Assembly: GCF_001187435.1 (NCBI RefSeq)
Contig: NZ_LFXA01000002.1
Location: 744,001-808,000, forward strand
Reading direction: 5' to 3'
Source: Streptomyces caatingaensis
Lineage (GTDB): Bacteria > Actinomycetota > Actinomycetes > Streptomycetales > Streptomycetaceae
Length of the DNA: 64,000 nucleotides
A program made the position numbers and the translations under genes. Shown here in pieces: positions 18,484 to 26,303 of the stretch. The notes beneath the pieces are model-generated. The model did no database searches. It was not told where the DNA came from and saw nothing but the letters and a program-made list of their open reading frames with translations. Position 1 is the stretch's first letter, and every line of letters starts with the position of its first letter.

Positions 18484-19194
18484 ATGCGCCCGCACGAACT
18501 CGCCTCCGTCGGACCGTTCTTCGCACTGCGCACCGACGAGGAGGAACCGGCGGGCGCCGGGGGATACCTTGCGCCGGGCCGCGAGGCCGTCGGGATCCGG
18601 GTGGAGACCGTGGGGCGGCGGATGGGGACGGAGGACCGGCGGGTGGCGGCGTCGGTGGCGTTCCAGGGGATCGCGGGGCGGCTGCTGTCGATCGGGCTCG
18701 GGGCCGTCGTGCTCACCGGGGAGGTGCCCGATCTGAGGAGCGGGCGGCTGCGCTGGCAGCCGACGCTCACGGCGCCCGACGACCTGTGGCTGCCGGGGCC
18801 CGTGCCGGCCGTCCCCGCCGAGCGGCTCGCCGACGTCGTCCTCGACGGGCGGCTCGTCCCGCTGCTGGGGCTGATGCGGGACGTCGTCCCCGTGTCGCCC
18901 CGGCTCATGCGGGGCAACGCGGGGTCCGCCCTCGCGGGCGCCCTGCGCGTGCTGCACGGCTGGTGCCGGGAGCGCGGGCGGGCGGCGGACGCGGAGCGGG
19001 CGCTCGCCGTCGCCCGCGGTCTGTTCCGGCATCCGCTGCTCACCGGCACGGGGGAGCTGACGGTGACGGCAGGCGGCCCGGTCTTCGTCCGGGACACCTG
19101 CTGTCTCTACTACCGCGTGCCGGCGGGCGCCGGCATGTGCGGGGACTGCGTCCTGCGGCACCCGCCCCGCTCACGCACCCCGGGGATCAGGTGA
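18484..19194 (+). CDS. FhuF-like (2Fe-2S) protein
   Basis: A 236-residue protein without signal peptide, so cytoplasmic. Its C-terminus carries the FhuF cluster motif: Cys206-Cys207, then Cys219 and Cys222 (CC-x11-C-x2-C, within TCCLYYRVP and MCGDCVL). FhuF proteins reduce ferric siderophores in the cytoplasm. Here the gene is last in a B12-riboswitch operon, 36 bases after the DUF4430 gene with GGAAG before ATG, and no siderophore gene is nearby. A role in reducing or dealkylating imported corrinoids is possible but is only inference; an ordinary siderophore reductase is the alternative. Confidence 0.85.
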   Translation: MRPHELASVGPFFALRTDEEEPAGAGGYLAPGREAVGIRVETVGRRMGTEDRRVAASVAFQGIAGRLLSIGLGAVVLTGEVPDLRSGRLRWQPTLTAPDDLWLPGPVPAVPAERLADVVLDGRLVPLLGLMRDVVPVSPRLMRGNAGSALAGALRVLHGWCRERGRAADAERALAVARGLFRHPLLTGTGELTVTAGGPVFVRDTCCLYYRVPAGAGMCGDCVLRHPPRSRTPGIR

Positions 19195-20680
19195 AGCGGT
19201 GCGCCGTCCCCGCCGCCCAGCCGGGGTCGCCGCTCCGGGCGAACGACGCCCAGGCGCGCTGGACTTCCCCCGTCAGGGCGGCCGGCTGCTCGCCGTCCAG
19301 CATGGGCGCGTCCTTCCAGGCGCCCGGGGAGCCGAGCAGGAAGGGCAGTTCGATGCAGTGGCACGGGCCGTAGGGGCTGTGCCGCGGGCTCCAGTCGAAG
19401 CGGTAGCGCCAGGGGGCGGAGCCGCGGCCGGCGAGGAGCCCGGCCAGGCGGTCCTCGGAGTCCCGGAAGAGCTGCCGGGTGCACATGTCGACCGCGACCT
19501 GGGTGACGGTCCGCCCGTGCGACTGGGCGGGCGACGCGTCGCCGAACCACCGGACGGCGAGCTTGTCGAGGTCGTCCTGGGTGAGCTTGTCGACGGCCGG
19601 GTCGCCGACGACGTAAGCGGCGGCCTCGTCGCGCGTGCTGCCCAGCATGACCCGCAGGCCGGCGTCGGTGCGGGCCCCCGCGGCCCGCACCGGGTCGTCC
19701 TGGACCAGGTCCCCGTCGGCGACGGGCTGGAAGGGCGGTATCGCGTCGAGCGGCTTGGCCGTGCGGAACGCGACGGCGTCCTGGGCGCGGAGCAGGTCCG
19801 CGACCGGGGCGGTGCGCAGCCGGGCGCCGTCCGAGGGGCCCAGGCCCAGCTCCTCGAGGAGGAGGCGGCTGTTGGTCCGGGCCTCGTCGAGGGTGCCGGG
19901 CGGTTTGCCGGAGGGGACGCTCTGGAGGATCGCCCGGTGGAAGAGGCCCTTGGTGCGGGCGTCGGCCATCATCGTGAGGATCGAGTAGCCGCCCGCCGAC
20001 TGGCCGGCGAGCGTCACGTTCCCCGGATCCCCGCCGAAGGCGGCGATGTTGTCGTGGATCCAGCGCAGCGCGAGGTGCTGGTCGCGCAGGCCCAGGTTCC
20101 CGTCGCTGACCCCCGCCAGCCGGAGGAAGCCCAGGACGCCGAGCCGGTAGGCGATCGTCACCACGACGACGTCGCCGGTGTCGGCGAGCGACGCGCCGTC
20201 GTACCAGGGCAGCCCCGCACCGCCCGTGGAGAAGCCGCCGCCGTGGAGGAAGACCAGCACCGGGAGCCGGCTGCCCCGCGGCGCCCACACGTTGAGCGAG
20301 AGGCAGTCCTCGGACTGCGGGACGGTGAAGTCGCCCATCACATGGGCCAGCGGAGAGGTGAGCTGGGGGGCCGCCGGGCCCGGTTCGAGGGCGTCGCGGA
20401 CCCCGGTCCAGGGAGCCACGGGCCGGGGCGGGGCGAAGCGTTCGGCCGTCGCGTAGGGGATGCCGCGGAAGGCGGTGACCCGGCCCGTCGTCCGCCCGCG
20501 GAGGCGGCCCGAGGCGGTCTCGACGACCGTCCGGGCCTCCGGAACGTCCGCGGGGACGGACCGTTTTCGGACGGCCTGGGCCGGGACGAGGAGAGCGCCC
20601 GCCCCACCTGCCCCGGCCCTGAGCATGCTGCGGCGGGAGATGCCTGTGTGACGTGAGAGACGTATGTCGTCGTCGTTCAT
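19187..20680 (-). CDS. Exported type-B carboxylesterase (Tat signal)
   Basis: A 497-residue alpha/beta hydrolase of the carboxylesterase/lipase family (PF00135). The N-terminus carries a twin-arginine signal (SRRSMLRAG). Then GRLRGRTTGRVTAFRGIPYA, SEDCLSLNVW, the oxyanion HGGGF and the nucleophile elbow AGQSAGGYS are all standard. Glu and His of the triad are expected near STRDEAA and HCIELPF. It hydrolyses esters outside the cell; the substrate is unknown. ATG 20680 lacks a ribosome site. It ends 8 bases inside the end of the FhuF-like gene on the other strand. The divergent Lrp-type regulator is a likely controller. Confidence 0.92.
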   Translation of the reverse strand: MNDDDIRLSRHTGISRRSMLRAGAGGAGALLVPAQAVRKRSVPADVPEARTVVETASGRLRGRTTGRVTAFRGIPYATAERFAPPRPVAPWTGVRDALEPGPAAPQLTSPLAHVMGDFTVPQSEDCLSLNVWAPRGSRLPVLVFLHGGGFSTGGAGLPWYDGASLADTGDVVVVTIAYRLGVLGFLRLAGVSDGNLGLRDQHLALRWIHDNIAAFGGDPGNVTLAGQSAGGYSILTMMADARTKGLFHRAILQSVPSGKPPGTLDEARTNSRLLLEELGLGPSDGARLRTAPVADLLRAQDAVAFRTAKPLDAIPPFQPVADGDLVQDDPVRAAGARTDAGLRVMLGSTRDEAAAYVVGDPAVDKLTQDDLDKLAVRWFGDASPAQSHGRTVTQVAVDMCTRQLFRDSEDRLAGLLAGRGSAPWRYRFDWSPRHSPYGPCHCIELPFLLGSPGAWKDAPMLDGEQPAALTGEVQRAWASFARSGDPGWAAGTAHRFT

Positions 20681-20682
20681 GG

Positions 20683-20747
20683 GCCGATCATGGCTCGGAA
20701 TCGACCATTCGCCCCTCGAACTCCCGGCCGACGCCGTGAATCGACAC
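20683..20747. repeat. 65-bp imperfect direct repeat, copy 1
   Basis: Left block GCCGATCATGGCTCGGAATC from 20683 and right block CGACGCCGTGAATCGACAC at 20729-20747. The same two blocks with the same 46-base spacing recur at 21710-21774 on the other side of the regulator gene. This copy fills the divergent promoter space between the esterase and the regulator, so it may contain the regulator's binding sites. Confidence 0.8.
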
Positions 20748-20764
20748 CGGTCTAGCCTGGAGGG

Positions 20765-21766
20765 GTGGATTCGGTCACCCCACCACCGTTCGCCGTGGAC
20801 CCGCTCGATCTGCGGATCCTGCACGCCCTGCAACTGGACGGCCGTGCCCCGTTCCGCCGCATCGCCGACGTCCTCGGCGTCTCGGACCGCACGGTGGCCC
20901 GCCGTTTCGACCGGCTGCGCGCCTCTGGGCTCGTCCGGATCACGGTCGTGCCGGACAGCAGCCGGACCGGGCAGGGGGAGTGGCTGGTGCGGGTGCGCGT
21001 GCTGCCCGACGTCGCCGACGCGGTGGCCGACGCGCTGGCGCGGCGGCCCGACACCCCCTGGGTGTGCGTGGTGTCGAGCGGTACGGAGATCGTGTGCCTC
21101 TTCCGCACGATGGACGGCGCCCCGGCGCCGCTGACCGGGCTGACGCGGCGTCAGGGCATCGTACGGGTGGACGCGCAGAGGCTGTTGCGGAACCTGACGC
21201 ACCACCGCCGGACGGCCGGTGACGGCACCCCCGTGGCCCTCACCGACCTGGACCGGCGGCTGCTGCCGGCACTGGCGGCCGACGGGCGGGCCGCCTACCC
21301 CCAACTGGCCCGCGCCGTCGGCTGGTCCGAGTCCGCCGTCCGCCGACGGCTGGAGGAGCTGCGCGCGTCCGGCACGATCCGCTTCGACGTCGCGACCGAT
21401 CCCCGCCTCTTCGGCTACTCGGCCCAGTGCCTGCTCTGGCTGTCCGTCACCCCCTCCCGTCTCGGCCCCGTCGCCGCGGCCCTGGCCGGCGACCCCGGTA
21501 CGACCTTCGTCGGGGCGACGACCGGTCCGCACCAGTTGCTGGCCGTCATGGTGTGCCGCGACGACATCGCGCTGTACGACTACGTCCAGTGGCGGGTCGG
21601 CCTCCTGGACGGCGTCCGTTCCGTGGAAACCGCCGTGGTCACCCGCTCCACCGGGCCGTTCGGCCTGCTGCTCGGGGCGATTCCGGCGGGCCGCGGCCCC
21701 GGATCACGCGCCGATCATGGCCCGGAACCGGAGCCCTGTCGCCCCGACGCGCGTCCGACGCCGTGA
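20765..21766 (+). CDS. Lrp/AsnC-type regulator with two tandem Lrp units
   Basis: 333 residues, twice the usual Lrp length. Unit 1: HTH at about 12-60 (LDLRILHALQLDGR, VSDRTVARRFDRL) and an effector-like domain to about 150. Unit 2: HTH at about 158-210 (LTDLDRRLLPALAADGR, SESAVRRRLEEL) with a second alpha-beta domain ending near 310. Tandem Lrp proteins act as pseudo-dimers. GTG 20765 has no usable spacing to the adjacent GGAGG, while TAGCCT lies 6 bases upstream, so the message is probably leaderless. Divergent from the esterase gene; its 3' end lies inside repeat copy 2. Confidence 0.9.
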   Translation: MDSVTPPPFAVDPLDLRILHALQLDGRAPFRRIADVLGVSDRTVARRFDRLRASGLVRITVVPDSSRTGQGEWLVRVRVLPDVADAVADALARRPDTPWVCVVSSGTEIVCLFRTMDGAPAPLTGLTRRQGIVRVDAQRLLRNLTHHRRTAGDGTPVALTDLDRRLLPALAADGRAAYPQLARAVGWSESAVRRRLEELRASGTIRFDVATDPRLFGYSAQCLLWLSVTPSRLGPVAAALAGDPGTTFVGATTGPHQLLAVMVCRDDIALYDYVQWRVGLLDGVRSVETAVVTRSTGPFGLLLGAIPAGRGPGSRADHGPEPEPCRPDARPTP

Positions 21767-21774
21767 TCCGACAC
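21710..21774. repeat. 65-bp imperfect direct repeat, copy 2
   Basis: GCCGATCATGGCCCGGAACC from 21710 and CGACGCCGTGATCCGACAC at 21756-21774 match copy 1 at 20683-20747 with identical spacing. The middle is only partly alike. This copy codes for the last 19 residues and stop of the regulator. Confidence 0.8.
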
Positions 21775-21839
21775 GGGAGCGCGCCCGGGGGACGGAATCG
21801 GTCATCCCCGGGCCCGCGGCCCGTCGGCGCTCCTGCCGG

Positions 21840-22211
21840 TCAGCGCTCCTGGAGCACCGACAGCACGTTGCCCGCCGGGTCCGTGAACCAGGCGATCAGC
21901 GGCCCCCCGCCGCGGAAGACGCCCTTCTCGTCCGGCTCCAGGCCCGGGTAGCGCTCGAACTCCACGCCCCGGCGCGACAGTTCGTCCACCGCCCGCTCGA
22001 TGTCGGGCACCGGGAAGTTGAGGACGGTGAACGAGGCGGGCGTGTGGTCGGCCTTCGGGTAGAGCAGGACGGTCACGCCGCCGGCCAGGCGCAGGTGCAG
22101 CAGCCCGTGCTCCTCGGTCACCTCCAGGCCCAGCGTCCCGCCGTAGAAGCGGAGCGCCGCGGGCACGTCGTCCACCGAGAAGCTGCTGAACGCCCGGGAG
22201 CCGCGGAGCAT
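21840..22211 (-). CDS. VOC-superfamily (glyoxalase/dioxygenase fold) protein
   Basis: A 123-residue protein with two beta-alpha-beta-beta-beta modules: the first holds [21 protein letters not shown], the second [21 protein letters not shown] and ends [16 protein letters not shown], the usual VOC ending with a metal-ligand-like position. It may be a small lyase, a resistance protein or a binding protein. It starts 2 bases after the dodecin stop, so the two genes form one unit. Exact reaction unknown. Confidence 0.9.
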   Translation of the reverse strand: MLRGSRAFSSFSVDDVPAALRFYGGTLGLEVTEEHGLLHLRLAGGVTVLLYPKADHTPASFTVLNFPVPDIERAVDELSRRGVEFERYPGLEPDEKGVFRGGGPLIAWFTDPAGNVLSVLQER

Positions 22212-22213
22212 CG

Positions 22214-22426
22214 CTACGCGTCCTCCAGCCGGAAGCCCACTTTCAGGCCGACCTGGACGTGGGCGATCCGGCCGTCCTCCAAGTGCCCGCGCACCTGGGT
22301 GACTTCGAACCAGTCGAGCTCCCTGAGCGTCCGCGACGCACGGGCGATCCCGTTGCGGATCGCGTCGTCCACGCTCTCGGCGGACGAGCCGACGATCTCC
22401 GTCACACGGTAGGTGTGGTTGGACAT
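22214..22426 (-). CDS. Dodecin
   Basis: A 70-residue small flavin-binding protein that forms dodecamers and stores or buffers riboflavin or FMN. Typical features are [11 protein letters not shown] at the start, [16 protein letters not shown] for the helix, the flavin-stacking Trp in [11 protein letters not shown] and the closing VGLKVGFRL strand. First gene of a pair with the VOC gene. AGGGAG-like bases precede the ATG by about 6. Confidence 0.95.
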   Translation of the reverse strand: MSNHTYRVTEIVGSSAESVDDAIRNGIARASRTLRELDWFEVTQVRGHLEDGRIAHVQVGLKVGFRLEDA

Positions 22427-22517
22427 GCCCTCTCCCTCGTGCCGGGCCCCGTCCCCCCACCCTGCCCCGGCGGGGGCGGGGCCGCGCGGACGGCGTGGCG
22501 TTCGGGGGACGGGCGCC

Positions 22518-24113
22518 TCAGCCGCCCCGGTGGAGGCGGCGCGCCGCGCGCCGGGCCCAGGCCAGCTGGGCGGCGCCCGCCGCGGCGAGCCAGCCGGCGA
22601 GGACGGCCGGGCCGGGGCTCCTGCCGAGGAGGACGAGGGCCAGGGCGGGTGCGGTGGTGGCGAGCACGCCCAGCGGGCCGCGCAGGTACCAGCCGACGAG
22701 CTGGAACGACGCGGTGTTGCCGAAGGGGGTGTCCGTGCCGATCGCCGCGCGCGGCGGCAGCGCTCCCCGGTGCGCGCTGACGAGGGCGGCGCCGACGAGC
22801 CCCGGGACGCAGCCCACCAGCGTCCACGCCGCCGCCGTCCCGCAGAGTGCCGCGCCCGCCGCCAGACCGGCGGTCAGCAGGGCGGCCGGCACGGCCGCGT
22901 GCCACAGGGCCAGCGCGGCGCCGGAGTACGGCAGGTGGCGGCCGCGGCGCGGGTCGTCGCTGTCCAGGCGGGCGGGCTCGGCCAGTTGGGCGGCCGCCAG
23001 GTAGGCGGCGGCGAGCGCGAGGACCGCGGCGAGGACGGCCGGTCCGGTGCGGCCGGCCGGGGACGTCGCGGTGAGCGCCACGGCCGCCGCCAGCCAGCCG
23101 GCGGCCATGGCCGGGCGCCCGGGGGAGCGCAGCAGGGCGGTCGCGTCGCGCCACGGGACGACCAGGTGGCGGCTGCGGGGCATCGGCAGCCGCAGGGTGG
23201 TCAGGGGGCGGCGGGCGGTGGTGCGGGTCGCGGCGCGGGCCCGGCGGAGGTCGAGGCTGAACAGCGACGCGGTCATCCGGGCGGCGGTGGTGGCCCGTCG
23301 GCGCAGCGCCGCCGTGGGGATGCCGGGGGTCGCCCGCCACGCCGCCGTGGTCGCGGCCGCCGCGGCCGCCGCCGTCAGCGCCGCGGCGACGGGCCAGGCC
23401 GGGGCCGGGCCCCCGGCCGCCCGGACGAACGGCTGGGCGGCCCAGCCCCAGGGGCCCGACCACAGCAGGGCCCCGGCGCTGCCCGGCAGCGGGCGGCCGC
23501 GGGCCACGGCCGTCGCCGCGAGGGCGGTCCCGGCGAGGACCGCGGCGGTGGCGGCGCCGCTCAGGCGTGCCGCGGTCCGGCCTGCGGCCGGGGCCTCGCC
23601 GTGGCGCTCGACGAGGGCGCCGCAGGCCGTCGCGGTCAGCGCGGTGGCCGCGCCGGCCCAGGCGCCGGCGGCGGTGAGCGCCGGCCACGGACGCGCGGTG
23701 AGGGCGTGTGTCACCAGGCCCAGGGCCGCGCCGGCCGCCGCGCCGACGGCGGCCGCGGTGCCGGCGGCCGTCGCGAACCGGGGGAGCAGCACGCGGCGCC
23801 GGGCCAGCGGCCTGGGCAGGACCCACTGGACGGCCGGCTCGTCGAGGAGGACGGGGCCGCGCCAGCGGGCGCTGCGGACGACGGCGAGGAGCGCGGTGGC
23901 GAGGAGGGCGGGCACCGTGACGGACAACGTGTCGCGGAGCACGGGGAGTCGGACGCCGTCGTCCGTGCGCAGCGTCCGGGCCAGGGCCATCAGGCCCGGG
24001 ACCCACACGGCCGCCGTCAGCGCCAGGGCGTAGAGCGTCGTGGCGACGGACCGGCGGCGGCTGCGGGTGCCCGCGCGGCGGGCGTCGTCCAGGTAGGCGA
24101 GGGCCTCAGACAC
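22518..24113 (-). CDS. ABC exporter membrane protein, DUF6297-like
   Basis: A 531-residue membrane protein rich in Ala and Val with 10 to 12 hydrophobic segments, including one pair at about 28-85. EPAVQWVLPRPLARRRVLLPRF in the first third and the overall layout match the actinobacterial DUF6297 permeases paired with a small ATPase. The GTG start overlaps the ATPase gene by 8 bases. Together they form an exporter of unknown substrate. Very high GC (long Ala runs), but codon pattern is like the neighbours. Confidence 0.8.
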   Translation of the reverse strand: MSEALAYLDDARRAGTRSRRRSVATTLYALALTAAVWVPGLMALARTLRTDDGVRLPVLRDTLSVTVPALLATALLAVVRSARWRGPVLLDEPAVQWVLPRPLARRRVLLPRFATAAGTAAAVGAAAGAALGLVTHALTARPWPALTAAGAWAGAATALTATACGALVERHGEAPAAGRTAARLSGAATAAVLAGTALAATAVARGRPLPGSAGALLWSGPWGWAAQPFVRAAGGPAPAWPVAAALTAAAAAAATTAAWRATPGIPTAALRRRATTAARMTASLFSLDLRRARAATRTTARRPLTTLRLPMPRSRHLVVPWRDATALLRSPGRPAMAAGWLAAAVALTATSPAGRTGPAVLAAVLALAAAYLAAAQLAEPARLDSDDPRRGRHLPYSGAALALWHAAVPAALLTAGLAAGAALCGTAAAWTLVGCVPGLVGAALVSAHRGALPPRAAIGTDTPFGNTASFQLVGWYLRGPLGVLATTAPALALVLLGRSPGPAVLAGWLAAAGAAQLAWARRAARRLHRGG

Positions 24114-24732
24114 CGCCGACCTCCAGGACGCGGTCCGCGACGGCGGCGGCGAGGGCGTGGTCGTGGGTCGCCATCAGGATCGCGGTGCCGTGCTTCTTGT
24201 GCGCGTCGAGCCGGCCGGCGAGTTCGTCGCGGGCCGCCGCGTCGAGGCGCTGCTCCGGTTCGTCGAGGACGAGGAGGTCGTGCGGGCGGGTGAACGCCGA
24301 GGCGAGCAGGAGCTGTTGGCCCTGGCCGGAGGAGAGGGTGGAGGGCAGGGCGTCCGCCTGGGCGGTGAGGTGGTGCTCCTCCAGGATCCTCTCGACGGTG
24401 CCGGGCGCCTCGTCGCCGAGGGCGTGGGCGAGGGCCACGAACATGAGGTGCTCACGGACCGTCAGGTCCGGGTAGAAGGCGGGCGCGTCCATGACGGTGG
24501 CGATGCGGGCGCGGGCCGCCGGGTCGTCCTCGTGGACGGGAGAGCCGTCGAAGAGCGCCTCCCCGGTGGCCGGTCTCTCACGGCCGGTGGCTATGCGGAG
24601 CAGGGAGGACTTGCCGGCACCGTTGGGGCCGGTGAGGGCGAGGCACTCACCGGGGGAGAGGGTGAGGGTGGTGGGGGCGGCGTGGGGCAGGTGGGTGGGG
24701 GTGACGGCGGAGAGATGGAGCAGGTCGGGCAT
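24106..24732 (-). CDS. ABC transporter ATP-binding protein
   Basis: A 208-residue short ABC ATPase. Walker A GPNGAGKSS, signature LSSGQGQQ (in place of LSGGQ), Walker B LLVLDEPEQRLD and the switch His in ATHDHA are visible. MPDLLHL at 24732 is preferred as start over an in-frame ATG at 24759; neither has a strong ribosome site. It pairs with the overlapping DUF6297-like permease gene. The glutamate after DEP and the odd EQ suggest a specialised export ATPase. Confidence 0.9.
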   Translation of the reverse strand: MPDLLHLSAVTPTHLPHAAPTTLTLSPGECLALTGPNGAGKSSLLRIATGRERPATGEALFDGSPVHEDDPAARARIATVMDAPAFYPDLTVREHLMFVALAHALGDEAPGTVERILEEHHLTAQADALPSTLSSGQGQQLLLASAFTRPHDLLVLDEPEQRLDAAARDELAGRLDAHKKHGTAILMATHDHALAAAVADRVLEVGGV

Positions 24733-24796
24733 GATGCCCCACTCTAGATGCGCCCCCATGGGCGGAGGCCCCGGGGCGCATCTCCCTCGCCCGTCG

Positions 24797-25282
24797 CTAC
24801 GGCACCACCGTCACCGGCCACCGCCCCGCCTTCACCAGCCGCACCGCCACCGAGCCCACCAGCCGGTGTCCGGCGCGCTCGGAGGCGCCGACGACGACCG
24901 CGTCGGCCTTCAAGTCGTCGGCGGCGCGCACCAGCCCCGCGTACGGGTCGCCGCGGAACGTGTGGAACTCCCAGCGGATCGAGTAGACGTCCCGCAGCCG
25001 CTCCGTCGTGGCGCGGATCTCCCCGAGGAGCTCCTCCGCGACCTCCTCCGTCACGTCCGACACCGGCGCCCCGAGCGCCGCCGTGCCGGCGAGGATCGGC
25101 TGGACGTAGACGAGCGCGAGCAGCGCGTGCTGCCGGCGGGCCAGCCCCGCCGCGTAGGAGGCGGCGCGCCAGGACGACTCCGAGCCGTCCACCCCGACGA
25201 CGATCACCTTGGGCCCGTCGGTGCCGCGTTCGAAGCCGGTGGGCAGACCGGCGCTCTCGGGGGTGCGCTGCTCGTCGTTCAC
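24797..25282 (-). CDS. Universal stress protein (UspA family)
   Basis: 161 residues with one Usp domain. VIVVGVDGSESSWRA at the N-terminus and the ATP-binding loop near the C-terminus VVVGASERAGHRLVGSVAVRLV (GxxGxxxxGS-like, here GASERAGHRLVGS) are typical of the ATP-binding type. It starts 10 bases after the egtD stop and is read in the same direction, so it may be the last gene of the ergothioneine operon. Role: stress or energy-state signalling; unproven. Confidence 0.92.
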   Translation of the reverse strand: MNDEQRTPESAGLPTGFERGTDGPKVIVVGVDGSESSWRAASYAAGLARRQHALLALVYVQPILAGTAALGAPVSDVTEEVAEELLGEIRATTERLRDVYSIRWEFHTFRGDPYAGLVRAADDLKADAVVVGASERAGHRLVGSVAVRLVKAGRWPVTVVP

Positions 25283-25292
25283 CTCTCCAAGG

Positions 25293-26264
25293 CTACCCGC
25301 GCGCCCGCGGGCGGGAGAGGGAGAGGGCGAAGCGGCCGGCGGCGTCCGTCCACCACCGGGACAGCTCCAGGCCCGCCGCCGCCAGCTCCCGCCGCACGCC
25401 CTCCCGGCGGAACTTCGCGGAGATCTCGGTGCGGAGCTCCTCGCCCTTCTCGAAGGACACCTCCAGGTCGAGCGCGCGGACCTTCACGGTCACCGCGCGC
25501 CGCGCCCGCAGCCGCATCTCGATCCACTCCTGCTCCGCGTCCCAGAGGGCGACGTGGTCGAAGTCGTCGGGGTCGAAGTCGGCGCCGAGTTCGCGGTCGA
25601 CGACGAGGAGGACGTTCTTGTTGAACGCGGCCGTCACACCCGCCGCGTCGTCGTAGGCGGTGACGAGGACGCGCTCGTCCTTGACCAGGTCCGTGCCGAG
25701 CAGCAGCGCGTCCCCCGGGGCGAGCCGGGCCCGCAGCCCGGCGAGGAAACCGGCGCGCTCGGCGGGCAGCAGGTTGCCGACGGTGCCGCCGAGGAAGGCC
25801 ACCAGGCGCGGCCCCGGGGTGTCGGGGAGGACGAGCCCGTCCTGGAAGTCGGCGACCAGGGCGTGCACGGTGAGCCGCGGGTGCTCGGCGAGCAGCGTCG
25901 CGGCGGCACCGGCCAGGGCGCTCTCGCTGACGTCCACGGGGACGTAGGTGTCCAGTCGGTCCAGGGCCCGGATCAGGTGGCGGGTCTTGTCCGCGGAGCC
26001 CGAGCCGAGTTCGACGAGGGTGCGGGCCCCGGTCGCGCGGGCGACGGAGCCGGCCTCGCCGAGGAGGATCTCGCGCTCGGCACGGGTGGGGTAGTACTCG
26101 GGCAACCGTGTGATCTCGTCGAAGAGCCGGCTGCCCCGCGCGTCGTAGAACCACTTCGGCGGGAGCGCCTTGGGCGAACCGGTCAGCCCCTCGGCGACGT
26201 CGGCGCGCAGGGCGGCGGCCGTCGCGTCGGGCGGGAGGGTGCGGGTGAGGACGAACGGGCTCAC
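25293..26264 (-). CDS. egtD: L-histidine N-alpha-methyltransferase, ergothioneine synthesis
   Basis: EgtD adds three methyl groups from SAM to histidine to give hercynine, the first step of ergothioneine synthesis. PPKWFYDARGSRLFDEITRLPEYY near residue 36 is the family start; ELGSGSADKTRHL is the SAM loop and FLGGTVGNL follows. Histidine-binding YDD and the C-terminal EISAKF motif are present. 323 residues is normal. GTG 26264 is chosen because AAGGAG lies 8 bases upstream; a GTG 18 bases further up would put that site inside the gene. Fourth gene of egtABCD. Confidence 0.96.
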   Translation of the reverse strand: MSPFVLTRTLPPDATAAALRADVAEGLTGSPKALPPKWFYDARGSRLFDEITRLPEYYPTRAEREILLGEAGSVARATGARTLVELGSGSADKTRHLIRALDRLDTYVPVDVSESALAGAAATLLAEHPRLTVHALVADFQDGLVLPDTPGPRLVAFLGGTVGNLLPAERAGFLAGLRARLAPGDALLLGTDLVKDERVLVTAYDDAAGVTAAFNKNVLLVVDRELGADFDPDDFDHVALWDAEQEWIEMRLRARRAVTVKVRALDLEVSFEKGEELRTEISAKFRREGVRRELAAAGLELSRWWTDAAGRFALSLSRPRARG

Positions 26265-26303
26265 GGAGAGGGCTCCTTGCACGGGCGAACGGCCGATGGC
26301 GGG

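Noticed and set aside
18484..19194. FhuF-like gene as evidence for a siderophore locus.
   Set aside because: No siderophore synthesis, receptor or importer gene is in the window; the operon context is B12.
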